DNA of 64,000 nucleotides from Volutella citrinella (GCA_034401135.1 JAWZSP010000007.1:2852001-2916000), one strand, 5' to 3'; counted from the first letter of the stretch, positions 34,259 to 47,557 are shown. Translations and numbers: made by a program. The notes: generated by a model not told the origin, from the sequence alone.

Positions 34259-34603
34259 TTAGAAACATGGTTGTCGTCGTGAATGACCCAGCCATGTGCT
34301 GGACGTTCCGAGAGCGTAGGTGCTTAGACCAAAGCTCGGAGCTGTCTTTTGGTTCTGCAGGGACGCTGGAAGAACGATGTGACCATAAGTGTTGGCCCAC
34401 TTGCAAGCGTGGCAGACCTTCTTTGCTGAGCTGACCCCTTCAATGATGATATCTGGGCAGAGCGACATTACGTCCGAGCGGACGCATGGCAATGTGACCC
34501 TGGATGACAGTAGCCCGCACTGCAAGCATTGTACATTCTCTCCATAGCACATGATGGGTCTTGAATCGTTGACATGGTTAGCCCTCGCCATAGACCTGAT
34601 CAA
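34259..34603 (-). CDS. Possible Cys-rich small protein or gene fragment
   Basis: A 114-codon open frame on the minus strand. Its first half has spaced cysteines in CLQC, TLPC, SLCP and CHAC, the last in SSAKKVCHACKWA, a pattern also seen in fungal orphan proteins with paired CxxC sites. No family is recognised. A GTAAGT donor-like sequence lies upstream at about 34631, so further exons could exist, but I could not join one in frame. It may be a real gene, a decayed gene or chance. Confidence 0.25.
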   Translation of the reverse strand: MIRSMARANHVNDSRPIMCYGENVQCLQCGLLSSRVTLPCVRSDVMSLCPDIIIEGVSSAKKVCHACKWANTYGHIVLPASLQNQKTAPSFGLSTYALGTSSTWLGHSRRQPCF

Positions 34604-37600
34604 TCAACTGTTGGTTGTGAGGCCAAACTTACCCGCCGCCTAGTAGCCGGCTACACTTCTATCCCGGAGAAAATACGCCCAATGGCCGGTCAGAGTGAAT
34701 GGACCCAACAGGGTGCCACAAGGCTAGTTGATGGGGACTGGGGAGAGGGATTCTCTAATTCAACAGGTTCGGGATGGCCGATGGTGGGCAAGCATCATGA
34801 TACCGCCCAGATCGCTTTTTGAACGGACAGCTCTCTCAAGAGGGGCGATCCACTGGCCATATCTACAGTTATTATTTACGAGACTTGGCTCTGCTTAGTC
34901 GACTGAAATGATGTCTTGGCGATTTGGCCTGTTGGTTGGTGAATGCCATGACAATGGCGGGGGGCGGCTGGGACAGGAACGAGACGGCATAGGAGTTCTC
35001 TTTGTTTCGACAATGGAACAAACCTGCTACAGGTCCTAAATTTAGGCATGTTCGCATATTTAGCAGCGCTTGCGCTTGGACTGTCGCTTATCTGAAACGC
35101 ATGTTGGTCCAAGCCAGTCAACAATTGATTGAGAAAGCGTCATCTACCCGCGCGGGTTGCCAAGCAATGATTATTATTGGTTGTTGCATTTCCTCTTCTC
35201 GTTGTTCCTTTGAGCTCGGCGCCTTTGCCAACATTCCTTCATTGTAATGTGAGGTGTTTCATCTAATCGCCAGACGTTGGGATCCAGCATGGCGGGTTAG
35301 TTGGTTGGAGCTTCACGATATTTTTGGAGGAGCGAAAGCTTGGTCCGCATAGACTGGGCTCAGTGCCTGGTAAAACCAGTAACGTCGTGGAGCGACCGTA
35401 CCTCCCATGGCATGTTGGTAGATGTGCATATCGTGATGCTGCGAAGGGGGTGAGACGATCAGGCTCCGTAGTTAGCGTGTTGGCCAGTATAGAAAGATGA
35501 TCAACATGTCCCAATTGCCATTTCGATCAAAGCACTAGATTTAGAAACCACATTCTTAGCAAGGATGACGATGATGGACGTGAAAACCAGCCTCCTGGGT
35601 TACAGCGAAGGAGACTCGAGATGGAAAGGGAGACTCTCAACAACAATGTGTAGCCAGGGATCTGATGGAGAAGCGAGGGGAAGGGCTCGCCAATTTGTTT
35701 CGACTCGAATCATCCAAAAACTACATGATCTCTATTGAACCGGATTCTTGTATGCAAATGTTTGTGTGGTCTGGTAGTTAGAGATTAAATTTTGATGTAG
35801 GGTAGGCACAGTCCTGCACTGCAACATCATCCCGACTACCAACGAGCGAGATTCTATGGGTTGTAGGTGCAAACGGAACTAAGAGGCTGAAGCCTTGTCA
35901 TACTCCATGGGCTGCACATACAATGGACCAATGGATGGAGATGACAGCACCGGAGTGATCCAACGAAGCCAGATGGTCCTGTCACGCTGAGTATCATGCA
36001 GAGCATGCGTCGGTATGTTCATCAACATGCCAATCTAGCCCATCTAAACTGGGTGACAATGCGCAATACCCTGCTGCTGTGCTGCTGCTGCGCGACCCAG
36101 CGCTCCTTGATGGCGCATTTCCTATCAAGCCATGAATTCGTATTCTTGACCTTGATGCGGTTGGCCGGTCTCTGCATCAATCACAACGGCAAGTTTTGTT
36201 CCCACTTGTTCCTCGCGTCACAAGATCCCCACCATTTTCAGGGGGGGGGACGAAAGAGACTAGACCAGGGACCCTCGTCGGAGACTTAAGGACTTGCACC
36301 AGTCCCGCAGTCTAGCGCGGTGGCATGATGCCAGCTGGGCTTGTCCCGATTCAGCTATTGACTGGGAGCCAGCCGATATAGCGTTGCCACAGATCCAGAA
36401 GTGGAAGACGACACCCCAACTTCTACTTTAGGAGGCTTGTGCCCGGCCTTCCCGCACAGTGTTTCCAGCGGTGATTGGGGAGCCAGCCATTATGCTGCAC
36501 AACACGGGCAGAAAAACGCAAGCTGCGCTGCTGCAGCACCTGGCCGTCGCGTACGACAACCGGAAGTGTCTGCCCCGTGCGCTAGGTAGTACCAGCTTCG
36601 TACTGCGTACCCGCGAATAGACTATGCTGGCAGTAACCGATTGTCTAAGACATGTCGAGGTCGATCACTGATTCACACACCCAGGTCACCAGATGGCCAC
36701 GGACCTTGGTCGACCCGCCTGGCTGGGCGCTGTCGTGACTTCATCTGATAGGACCCAGGTTGCTACGACAAAATGCCCGATCTGCCGTACAAGCCTGCAG
36801 GATCGTACAGTACGCGCGGTAGGAGAATTTAATTTGAGATGAGCGGCGAGCAAATCTCTGCCAATCGTCCTCCAGACAGGTCTCTCTGCAATACAAACTC
36901 AGCCAGCCTTGAGCGTCAGCGGCGTGGGAGTGAAGTCACGGCACTCAGCTGGCGGCCGTGCAAGCCCTAGATCAGCAACTTGGGGCGTCAAATCTTTCCC
37001 AGGCACGAAGATAGATGCGACTAGCCGACATGATCCCCAAGCCTCCCCCGATCAAGCGGAGCCAGCGGGCCAAGCGGGCGCCGATGTTTTGCAAACGGTG
37101 ATGGTGAGCTGACGAGAAGCAATTAATCTGCAATCCCGAATCTGTCCGCATCGCGGTTGATCTGTTGGTCGTCAAGATGCCACGGCGCCACTGGTGCATG
37201 GATGCGCTCGAGGCTTGAAACAACTAGTTGACAGCGGCGGCGGGCAAAGCAAACACTCGCTCACCTGATAGGCGACTGCTACATGTTCCTTCTGTGCAAC
37301 GGAAAACGTAGTCGGGGAGTCGTGGATCAACATCATCATGGGAGACGCCTCGTGAGGACCGGATTCGAAACAAACCAAGTGGGCTCCGACCACGAAGCCC
37401 AGATAGGTTTTTTTTTGGACGAATTGCTTGCTTCGAACGTTTCCCAAACTTGCCATGTATGATCTGGGCGGGCAGCTTCTCTCCACTGCGCCAGGGACCC
37501 GTCCCAGCAACCTGCAGCCTCTAGTGCCGCACAAGTGCCGTCGAGGCATCCATTGGAAACATCGGTGGGTTCCGGCGCCGTCTGCCCCTGTGAAGACCTG

Positions 37601-39398
37601 CACGAAACAGCTGGCCGCACCAAGGCATTGGCGATGATACAGGTTTGCGACGCCACTAAGTGACAAACCCGAACGGTGTGCTGGCGTTGTCTCACAATTT
37701 TTGCAGGACCCTCGGGACTCTTGGTCGCGCCTCTCCTGAGCTTGCGTACGGCGCAGTCATTCGATGGTGGTCATCACTCCCTTCACCCGCGTGGCTTGTG
37801 GAGTTGCCTACGGAGGGAGCGAGCTAGTAGACGAACCGGGCTTCTCTGCCCGGGACGCGACGGTGCGTCCTGGCTGGGCCTGGCAAGACTCGTTGGCTAC
37901 GTGACGGTGGGAGCCTGTGCGAGCGGATCAATCAAACTCCCCAGCAGAAGCTTCGTGGAAACGAGCGAACGACGGCCACCGATCAGCCCGTCCGTGCGGG
38001 GCCAGTCGAACCCTGGCGGCTTGGCCTAGGATCCATCACCCAGGAATCCCGCGATGCAACGTCTGTGTGGGAGATGCTGGGATGGTGTCGTCTCAGGTTC
38101 GCACGCTTACACCCGAACGTTGAAGCCGGGACGGACGAGGGGAGAGAGAGAGAGAGGCCATGGCAGGATCCCGATCAACCAAGGCATTGGTGATTCGGGC
38201 TGCCAATGGATTGAAAGCAGCAGATAGAGCGAGCGCAGCGGCTCCGAGGAAGCGAAGACGCACGGGTGACGGCTGAGGAGTGGAAGCTTGGTTCATCCGC
38301 ACTTGGGCCGCAATCTGATTCTGTGGCACTAATTACTGCGACGGGCAGATTAGAAGCATCCACAGAAAGGATTACGGAGCACGGGAGAAAAGGAAACCAG
38401 TGTAATTACTGTACGTTACACCAGGGAGGCCAGCCCCGGACGACTAAGTAAGTAGTAGCAACACTAATAAGTCGACGGTGTTATAGACGGAGGGAGGCTA
38501 CACGTGTTGCTGGGATAATTCCACCTCCGGCTCCTCAGCTACCGCTATAGATGCAACGACTACGGAGACAGTACCTGCGACTTGCCAGGGCCATATCAAT
38601 GCCTGCCTACGAAACCCTCTTGCCCCTCTGTGGCGAGCATCCTGCGTAGATATCCGTTGCGCGCGAAGGATGAAAAGCTGGAGACCTGGGGGGGTGATCA
38701 TCAACTTCCTTGCTGGGAGAGCCCTCGGAGATAAAATGCGACAGTGAGTGGAGATGCGCAGGCGATTGTCAGTTGAATGTATTGATTGGGCAGTCATCAC
38801 CCACTCAACGACCACAGGCCATGATGATCGATGGGGAGTAAGTTAGCATCTCAGCCGCACTAGACTTTTGCACGATCAAACGGCGCACTCAACAGTTCTA
38901 CCTGCCTGATCTGATTGTGTGGACGAAGACGTCGCGCGGGGCAAACTCTGTTTCTGGAGAAGTGGCAGCTGTGGCGTGTGAGTGTGTGCACATTTGAGTG
39001 CAGCATGCCCCTTTCACCCGCTAACGGATGTGCACAAGGGGCTGTCTGTCCCTATCCGTCACGGGCCAGCGATACGAAGGAAGCAGCAACATCAACCAAG
39101 CAGCCAACACAGCCCGGCGGCCACCGACCGGAGAGACTTGAGACGGACGGGGCATCACCCGCCGCTTCATTCTAATTAGTTATAATTGATGTACGCTGGA
39201 TACCGTCTTGAGTCTGAGCGGGTGCAGGTATCGACTTCGTCCGACTTGCTGCCCTGACTCGAGACATCCCCGGCCCTTGGCAAGGAATGGGGACGGGGTG
39301 GAGCCGCTGCCGTGACTATTGCTCTCTGACCACTTGTCGCCAGCCGCGCCCCTGCCCCGTCCGCTGTGCCAACATCCCACTCGCCGCTCATCAACGTC

Positions 39399-39413
39399 CA
39401 TTATTATTATTAT
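39399..39413. repeat. (ATT)n microsatellite
   Basis: Five perfect ATT units in the gene-poor region. Confidence 0.85.
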
Positions 39414-41065
39414 TCCTCCACCTTCCAGGGAGCTAGGCTCTTCCAGGGCCCTCGCCATGGCCAGACGAGCTAAAGCCCGGGGATGAAGGGGCCACTGGAA
39501 CTATAAGGACCCTTTGCTCCATTACACTGGGCCAGAAGCCAGACACCACCAGAGCGCTATGGATACTCGTAGCTCCTGGTGCCAGCAGTGAGTGTCCCAG
39601 CCTCAGGCTCGGCGGGGAGGTATTCGGCCGTGGCGGCCGGATGACACAGTGCGGACGGCCGTCTCAGTGGGGATCCAATCTAGGCCATGCGGGCACAGCA
39701 TGGGCGCTGGGCCGGAGCGCTGACCGTGCGAGCGCACCCAGAAGCTAAGGCACCTAGCCCTGGAGGCGTTGGACGGTCCCCAGAGGCAGATCCCCCAATC
39801 GAAAGCAATCCGTGCTCAACTCTAGGTTGTCGTCGGCTCCGTCAAGTCAGGGGCGGCGGGCACATGGCAGGGAGACAGGCTGCCCAGCTAGGACAGGACG
39901 GACGGACTGGCTTCCCATGACATGAGCGCGACGGACGGAGAGGACTGACAGGCCAGACCAGACGTAGTAGATTGAACCCTGGATGCATGGCATTTCGAGC
40001 CGTCCACCTTCTCTGCCCTTCCCGCTCCAACCTCCTGTTCTCCCTCCCCTCCCCCTTCACATTCACACCCCATCTTCTTCACGGGTCTCGCCTGCTTGCT
40101 TTTTTCGGCGCCGACGAATTCTGGCGGCTTCGTTTCCAGGTTCTCTTGCCGCTCGCATTGCATTGCATTGTCTGAGAGGCACGCCGCACCGAGGTAAGTC
40201 CCTCTCATGTACATGCCCCTTCGTGTCGCGGGACGTCCGTTCCCCTTGGCGTCCATGATTGCATTGGCCATCCCTATTTCCCGTGTCCATATCCCAAGCA
40301 GTTATCCTCTGTTATCCCATCCCCTTCATCAGGTCCGTCCGTCACTCGCGCCCGTGCAGACGACCTCGCTCTCACCGCCTATGCGACCTGAGAGAGAGCT
40401 GTTCGGTGGCTTCGTTGCTTGATTTGGATTGGAGCTCTCTGCGCGCATCGCCCGCCCGCCCGTTCCTGTTTGCTGCTGCTACTGCAGCCACTGCAGCCTC
40501 TGCTGCTTGCCTCGCCTCCCACCGGTGACAACATCATCCTGCGCTGGTTGATTTCTTGCCTGGCCGGGCGCTCGTGTGGCTATTATTACCATCGGCCGCC
40601 GCCTCTCGTGCAGAGCGTTGCCAATTCGGTCGCAAGAGTGTCGCACACAGACCGTGCCAGCAGCATTGGTTACGCATTCAAGCGCCTACCCGCTCCCGGC
40701 ATCCGCACTGCATTCCATCCGCACGCACCTCAGACACATGAAGCCATGCGTCTATGACTTCGCCGTTTCAGCCCTCCAATTCATGCTCGTCGCCGACTAA
40801 TAGATTCAAGCACCCGCCCGTCCAGCATCCTCGGCGGGCCAGCCACGGTCACCTCACCTAATCTGCGTCCCCCACCGAACTCGCCAACGCGTGCCCTGGA
40901 TACGCCCGGCCCCCGACCCTGTCTATCGTCCCTGCGAGGGAACCATATTTTCGGCCGGCTCGCTACCTAACCCCGTCAGCCGATAATATTCCTCCCCAAG
41001 CGATTCCTTCGTACGCCTCGCGCTGGGAGACCTGCAGAGGTCTACCCGTTTATAGATAGCCCCCC

Positions 41066-44000
41066 ATGGCCATGGCGTCCCCCAACCCCGATGCCAACAT
41101 GTCGCGACCGACGTCCGGCATTGTCTCTCCGCGCGGCGTGAGATCTCGCACCCAGAGCTTCTCCAGCGACCGACCATCGACCATCGCCCACAGCCTGATG
41201 TCACCGCCCTCATCCGTGTCCCCTGAGGCGGCCTTTATCGCCGCCTCGGCCGCCTCCCAGATCGTCACAAATGACCACGAAAGCCACGCCGATACCTGGT
41301 TCGATGAGCACGGCATTGAGCCCGCGGGAGAGACCGCTCTGGTGTCGCCCGAGGCACTGCAGCTCGTCAACAGCTTCCTCGACCAACTCCTTTTCAACTT
41401 CCTTTCCATCTCCCGCGCGACCACGCTCGCTGCACTGCGACCGGCCGTCGCAGAGGTCCTGAAGCCCAAGCTGGCCAAGGACGCCGTAAACAATGCCGAT
41501 GAAGAATTGCGCGAATACCTCGGAGAGGGAGATGAGGAGGACTACGTGCAGCCCCAAGGTCCCGACTCTGCGCGAGATTGGGATCTCGAGCTGGTGTGGA
41601 AGCGCACCCGCTTGAGGTGCATGGTCTACTCCTCGCTGGGCGACATGGAAGAGGAGGATGAGGATCTCTACATGGAACAGGAGAACCTCGAGGTCGCCGC
41701 TGATGAGCAGATCGCCAACGTCATTTCTCCGGCTGTCGCCATCTTCCTCACATCCGTCCTCGAATATATGGGCGAACTTACCCTCACTGTCGCGGGTCAA
41801 GCCGCATACCACAGATTGAGGAGCAAGTTCCAAAAGGACATTAAAGAAGGAAACAAGAGTCCCACCGACATTGCCGATCGCATTGTTGTTGAGGACCAGG
41901 ATATGGAGAGGGTTGCTCTTGACCGGACGCTCGGCCGGCTCTGGAGAGGCTGGAAGAAGCGCATTCGATCGCCAGTCATTGGCTTCGACAGCCGATCATT
42001 CTCCCGATCGTCTGTGGGCCACCAGAGGCAAGATAGCACCTTGAGCGACTCCCCTGGTCTCAACCGTGTCCATACACACGATGATGCCGAACAGGAAGCT
42101 AAGAAACAGGCTGAGGGCACCATCGCCGAGGATGTACACCCATATGAGATTGCGCTGCCAGTTGGAAGTCGCGATATCGATGAGATCGAAGTGCCTGGAT
42201 TGGCAACCTACAGTGACGACGAGGATGATGAGGAAGAAGAGGATGAGCCTGAATCACGACGTCCCAAAAGTTTGCTCATCCTTCCCCTCGGCATCACCCA
42301 CGGTCTTCCGACACCCATCCTGTCCCAGCCCAACACACCGGTCTTGGCCACCCGCAAACGTGCCAACTCTCTTCCCACTCCTGTATCGTCACCTTATGCC
42401 TCGCGACAACCGCCCGAGGTTCCGCTTCCAGGCGAGAAGCCTGCTACAAAGGATGGTGACGTCGAGAAAAAGCTGGATAAGCAGGATACCGAAGCAAAGT
42501 CCAGCGAAGAGGCCACAGAAACCTCAAGAGAAGAGCCGAAGGATGTTAGGCCCGAAGACGCCAAAGATGCAGAGAAATCCACCAAGGAACTTTTGCATAA
42601 TGTGTCACCAAAGGCAAAGACCCTGAGCAAGATTGACACATCAGTGAACAAGCCGGTCGCAGAGAAGACCCAAAATAAGTCCAAGGCCGCTGTTGAGGAT
42701 GAAGCGGATGATGATGTGGAGCTAGTGTACGAGAAGGCCGAGATTGTTACTTCATCTCGAGTGTCGGTCGCCAGCAGCCCCTCGCCTGCTTTGTCCGAAA
42801 CTGGAGGTCCCTTCCCGCTGAGGAGGTCCTCAAGCGTTCATTCCGCTCGTATCATTGATGTCCATGGTCCTAAGAGCCCCACTGGATCTCGCTCACCATC
42901 TGTGGACACTCTCGAGCGCGTGCGCCCCGTCAGCCTCCATATGGCGCACACGGGGAGCAACTCCCCCCGGATTGCCCCGGACGAACCGCCAATGCCCAAG
43001 ATCATTGGCAATGTGTCACGCTCTGGAGTCAACAACTCGAAGAGTCGGTCGCCAGTGGACAGAATGAGAGGATCCATTTCCAATGCGGCTCCCATCTCCG
43101 AGTCGGAAGAGGAGGCCGAGGCAGATGTACGAAAAGATCAGAAGCCTGTCAAGCATATCGCTGCTTTGGCCCCATCTCCCCTCACATCCTCCGTATCGGA
43201 TGACCTAGCAGTCCAACGCCGAAGACCCCAAGCGATCGCCCCCTCAACGTCGCACCCGGCCTCTCCTCCTCTGATCAACCATCGCCAGACACCATCGGGC
43301 AGTACGAAGGTGACAATTCTTCGAACGCCTATGGCTACTTCGGTGCCGGAAGACAGACCCGCAGACATTCCCGTTCGCGCGCCCGGACATACTGCTCGAC
43401 ATGTTTCTATGAATGAGAAGACGCCCACCTCTCCGACGCACAGTATAGGAATGCCCTCTGTTGAGCGATCGAAGACAAAAGAGTCCGAAGACGATGGCAT
43501 GGCGCCTCCGCAGTCTCGTGCGATTCACACCTCTGGATCATCTGGCTCCTCCGGCGCCAGCCGGCTCAAGGCTATGCGCACCTCCGAGGAGAATGCCGCG
43601 AGCCGCTCCGAGAATGTTGCGCGTAACTTTGAGGAGTTGATCCAGAGCAACCAGACTATCACATACACGCTCACTCCCGAGAACATGCGAGATATTCAAG
43701 TAAGTATCGGTCTTCGCAACAAATGTCAGAATGTACTAATATTTGTCAGCCCAAACACTCATTGGATGGAGGTTCCGTTCTGGCCAAGACGACGAAGAAG
43801 GCGGAGGATCCAAGAAGCCACAACCGTTCTCGATCTTCCTCCACCGTGGATGCCAGGAAGAACACCCCCCGAACGCCTGTGGATGACAGGGTATCGATGC
43901 ACTCGCCGAAGCTATCTGGAGGAAAGATCCAGCGGGCATCAGCTCAAGCACGCGAGGCTCGGGTTCCGAGCGAGTCAACTGCCGACTTTGCCGCATTCAT

Positions 44001-45063
44001 CAAGGCGACAGGGCCGACGAAGGACAACGGGCCTGTCCCGTTGCGCAAAGCCAGCAACCCCCCAACTCCCACGAAGCCCACTCCCGAAAACCGTCGTATA
44101 TCGACTATGGGCCCCAAGAACAGCCGATACATGCCTCGAGATACCGCCGTGGAGAGCCGATCAGGCAACTCAGAGCTCATCGACTTCATCCGCCAAGGGC
44201 CTCCTGGAGCTTCCGTCAACCGTATCCCCCGCACCGTCGCCCCATTCCGGGACACCATGGACTCTGATGATATGTCTAGCGCCGTAGGTGGAAAGGCAGT
44301 CGACGCTAGCATCCCAGACATTCGTTACAGCCAGGCCTCCACACACGGCACGGAAACCTCGATGCCTTCGATTCACTCATCTATCAACTCTCACACCGCT
44401 CTCTTGAAGAAGGCCAGTCCGGCTCCTACGAGTATGATGTTTGACGACGACGATATGATGCCCAAGCGCAAAACTCGGCGAGTGAAGGATCCCTATGCCA
44501 TTGACTTCAGTGACGAAGAGGACGACGACATGCCTCCCAGGCCTCCACCAAAGAAGGAGGAGAGCTTGGCAGAGTTTCTGCGCAACTACGAGCCTCCGCC
44601 TGAGCCAGTCGCTCCGCCCATCTCGAACAAGGTGCCAAAGAAGAAGGCTAGCGCCCCAAGCCTGATCGGAAGATTTACCAGGCGGGACAGCAACCACGGC
44701 CACAGCTACGGAAGCAACGGTGCACAGCAATCGGTTGCAGCCGCCGACACAAGGTCTCTCAGCAGCCGCAGTGGCGTAAGGGGCTACGTGCCGATCCAGG
44801 TCAATATCCCTCCAGGCTACGACAAGTATGGCGCCATCGACAAGCCCGCCCCTCCGTCTGCTGCATCTTCCTTGCGCCGTGTGCCCATGAAGAAGTTTGA
44901 ACCTCGCGAAGCAGTGTCTAGCGGCACTCGCACGTCTGATCTGGCCGCCTTCCTGCGCAATTCGGAGCCACCACCCGACATCATCGCAGCTCCGGCGCCG
45001 CCTGTGGCCAAGCCCGAGGAGCGAGGCGGCATGTCGAAGATGTTCTCCCGCATGAGGAAGTAA
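41066..45063 (+). CDS. Large disordered Ser/Pro-rich protein with repeated F-[LI]-[RK] motif
   Basis: Two exons, 41066-43699 and 43750-45063, joined by a 50-nt GT-AG intron, giving 1315 residues. Residues about 50-270 are the only folded-looking part: helical, with LVNSFLDQLLFNFLSISRAT and ISPAVAIFLTSVLEYMGEL, the latter resembling a histone-fold-like helix pair. The rest is Ser/Pro/Glu-rich and disordered. The C-terminal third carries four spaced copies of a short motif: ADFAAFIKATGP (about 956), ELIDFIRQGPP (about 1019), LAEFLRNYEPPP (about 1151) and DLAAFLRNSEPPP (about 1275). The protein ends in a basic stretch (MSKMFSRMRK). I believe relatives occur widely in filamentous ascomycetes, sometimes under the misleading label Flo11, but there is no signal peptide or wall-protein feature. 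The function is unknown; the first ATG was chosen, with another two codons in. Confidence 0.9.
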
Positions 45064-46059
45064 TAAGCAGCCCCAAATCGGGAATGTATCATATCTACAA
45101 CCTTGAACGCCTTGACTGGCGGAAGGTTGAGCTGCTGCTAAGGCGATTTCGCTGATGCCCGCCCACGAGTTGATGTACTTTCTAATATCCCTACTTTTTC
45201 TACACTGCGACCGCAGTCGCAGTCTCACAGCTAGCGCATCCTGCGTGGGGCCAGTTAATGTCTTTCTGTTTCTTCCGGATTATGGGCGGTTTTCTCTTGA
45301 AGAATGGCCTAGATCTTGCTTTGAGGCTGTCTTGCTTGAATATTGAGCAGTCCGTTTTCGTCATATTCCCGTGTCGCCAGACGCATGGTTGATTGATTGT
45401 TGATATTGCTACATCGGGAGCTCTTTGATATGTCGACTTACCTGAGTCGCCTTTCATTTCGCTTGGACGGTTTGCCATATTTTCTCGCCGCTCCCGTTTT
45501 CTGCATTTGCCTTCCTGTTTGTTTGAGAGAACGCCATCGTCATATGGTTGGAAGAGTGTTGGTGAAGGATACACACCGATACGCTATGAGGACGATAAAA
45601 GAAGTCGGGGAATTTATGAGCCAGGGGAGGAGGACAAACAATTCGGGGACAGATGATGGAGGCACCCCAATAGTGCAGTAGATGATGGGTTGCGAACGAT
45701 GGTATTGGAGATAAACATCTAGTTTATCTAACGATTTGAAGTTCTCTGTACGATAAATTTTGAGGCCAACACTGCTCTCTGCCCAGTTCTGAGTGCTCTG
45801 TCGTTGATGGCCGTGTCCATGGTCATTATGGTGGGGTGGGAGGGTAAGGTGATGCCACTTCAGCCACTAACCACCACGATTCAGCTGGCAGCTCGCCTGA
45901 CTGGATGCGTGCACAGCCACACGCGTCCAAGGCAGAAGCGACAGGCCAACAAGGCATCGACATTTCCCTCCCCCATACCACCACCAACATCCCGAGGCTC
46001 TGGTCCATCCAGTCGTTTGTATTCCATCACTCTCCTTATTAGCGCGCTGCACCGCTGCC
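45064..46059. other. Spacer between disordered-protein and tetraspan genes
   Basis: About 1 kb in tandem orientation. It must contain the 3' UTR of the first gene and the promoter of the second. No gene is seen. Confidence 0.6.
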
Positions 46060-46889
46060 ATGACACGCGTCTCTGTCTACTACTCGGCCCTGGGGGCCTT
46101 CGTGGCCGGTAGGTCGCCCCGTCCGATTGAAGCACCCGCACAAGCCACAGCCCTCTCTCTCCGCAATGACGTCGCGGACGTTTGGGGGGGCAGCACCACC
46201 AGATGTCGTCGAGTCGCAACAGCCGTTGAGAACGACACGGGTCGCAGCCAGACAACCCGCTGACAATGGAGTAGCAACCGTTATGATCGTGGTGTCCATA
46301 TGGATGCCCGAGTGGGTCACGTACTCGGTCACGACGACGGCCGGGGAGACGGTCGAGAAGCACATCGGCCTGCACCAGAGCTGCTCGACGCTCGACGACC
46401 CGCCCTGCCAGCCGTTCCCATACAAGGACATGTGCCAGTATGGCGACAGGTACTTCTGCTCCATGTGGCGCACTGTCGGCTTCATGGCCTCGTTTGCCAC
46501 CGTCCTCTGCCTGGCTGGCCTGGTCAGCTTCGCCGTCATCATCGGAGGCGGCAAGTACAAGCGGGAGACCGGATGGCCGTTCGTAGGGGCCATGTTGACC
46601 CTGGTTGCCGTCGTCGAGTTTGTGACCATCTCCATAGTCGTGAGTATCTGCCGTGTCTAGGCCGTGGGGCGTAATTCCGGGGTTTGATGTGCTGACATGC
46701 TACCAGGCCTACCTGTACGACAATGATGACCAGTTCACGATCCCCGGTTGGCGGCTGGACGCGTCCTTCTACCTTGGCACGATCAGTGCGATCATCAGCT
46801 TACTCACGGCTGCCGGCCTCGCCCTGTCGGCATACATGCTTCCTCCCGAGGACGGCTACGATTTCCTGGCTGACCCGCTCAGCGCTTGA
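46060..46889 (+). CDS. Claudin/SUR7-like tetraspan membrane protein
   Basis: Exons 46060-46108, 46272-46639 and 46707-46889, giving 199 residues. Four hydrophobic spans are visible: ALGAFVAG joined to VATVMIVVSIW, then MASFATVLCLAGLVSFAVII, VGAMLTLVAVVEFVTISIV, and LGTISAIISLLTAAGLALSA. The first extracellular loop has the claudin/PMP22-style GLHQSC followed by further cysteines (DDPPCQPF, DMCQYGDRYFC). Family knowledge: fungal SUR7/PalI and claudin-like proteins organise plasma-membrane domains or sense ambient conditions; the exact member is not clear. The second exon may begin at 46272 or three bases later because the acceptor is GAGTAG, giving a one-residue difference. The short cytosolic tail ends in acidic residues. 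Confidence 0.85.
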
Positions 46890-47557
46890 GACGAGATGGC
46901 CTCATGCCACTTTCAAAGTCTTGAATCAAGATTACGCAGTTTTGGTTTACTTCTTTTTCATCGTACGGCGTTGATTCGCTTGAGCAACAATTCATGGCGT
47001 TACGGTCTGCTCCTTCAGGATGGTTCATGTAAATAAATACCATAGGGACTTGGCTAGGTTGATGCATAATGTGATTTTGTCGCAATGGGTGCGACGCAGC
47101 GTAGTTCTAGCCGAAGTAATACATGACAGAAGCAAGGTAGTATAGTTCGCTCTCCAAAAGCCCGGTGAACTGACGGGACGATGATTTACCCGACCCACCT
47201 GGAGTGGTATATATGCTCTCGGAGTCCTCATTCCTGGGTTCCTTAGGGAGAGAAAACCGGCATCGTATCTTTCATAAAAACAAGAGTCATGTTTATCCGT
47301 TACAAAAACACTCATCCTTGTAATCCGGCATTTGTTTGCTTCTTTGAGCTGATGGATGAGGAGCCGCCTGATAAGCAGCAACCTAAGTGGAGGATAAGCC
47401 AACCCCGCCTTCATGTCGGGCTCCTCTGTACACTCAACTTACACTCGAATATTCCACCATCGTCAAACCAGTTTGACTCTTTCAGCACAGACCCGAGAAG
47501 CAGTCGAATCCTTGAGACCTTTGAATAGCTATCTTTAAAAGGGATAAACCGATCATC
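46890..47557. promoter_or_regulatory. Spacer upstream of the PHYHD1-like gene
   Basis: 668 nt in tandem orientation. A 129-codon minus-strand frame here is considered chance. No clear TATA box lies within 150 nt of the next start. Confidence 0.5.

Larger units (their letters stand above)
33520..41065. other. 7.5-kb gene-poor region
   Basis: The longest stretch without a supported gene. The first 2.5 kb are more A/T-rich. Two minus-strand frames, 33836-34135 and 34259-34603, have protein-like composition and are listed or discussed separately. From 36.3 kb on, frames overlap on all strands without motifs. Microsatellites (GA)n at 38145-38155 and (ATT)n near 39399-39413 are present. A GAG|GTAAGT donor at 40194 may start a 5'-UTR intron of the gene at 41066. 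Confidence 0.5.

Noticed and set aside
47025..47414. 129-codon minus-strand frame in the PHYHD1-like promoter
   Set aside because: No motif and poor context; probably chance in A/T-rich spacer.
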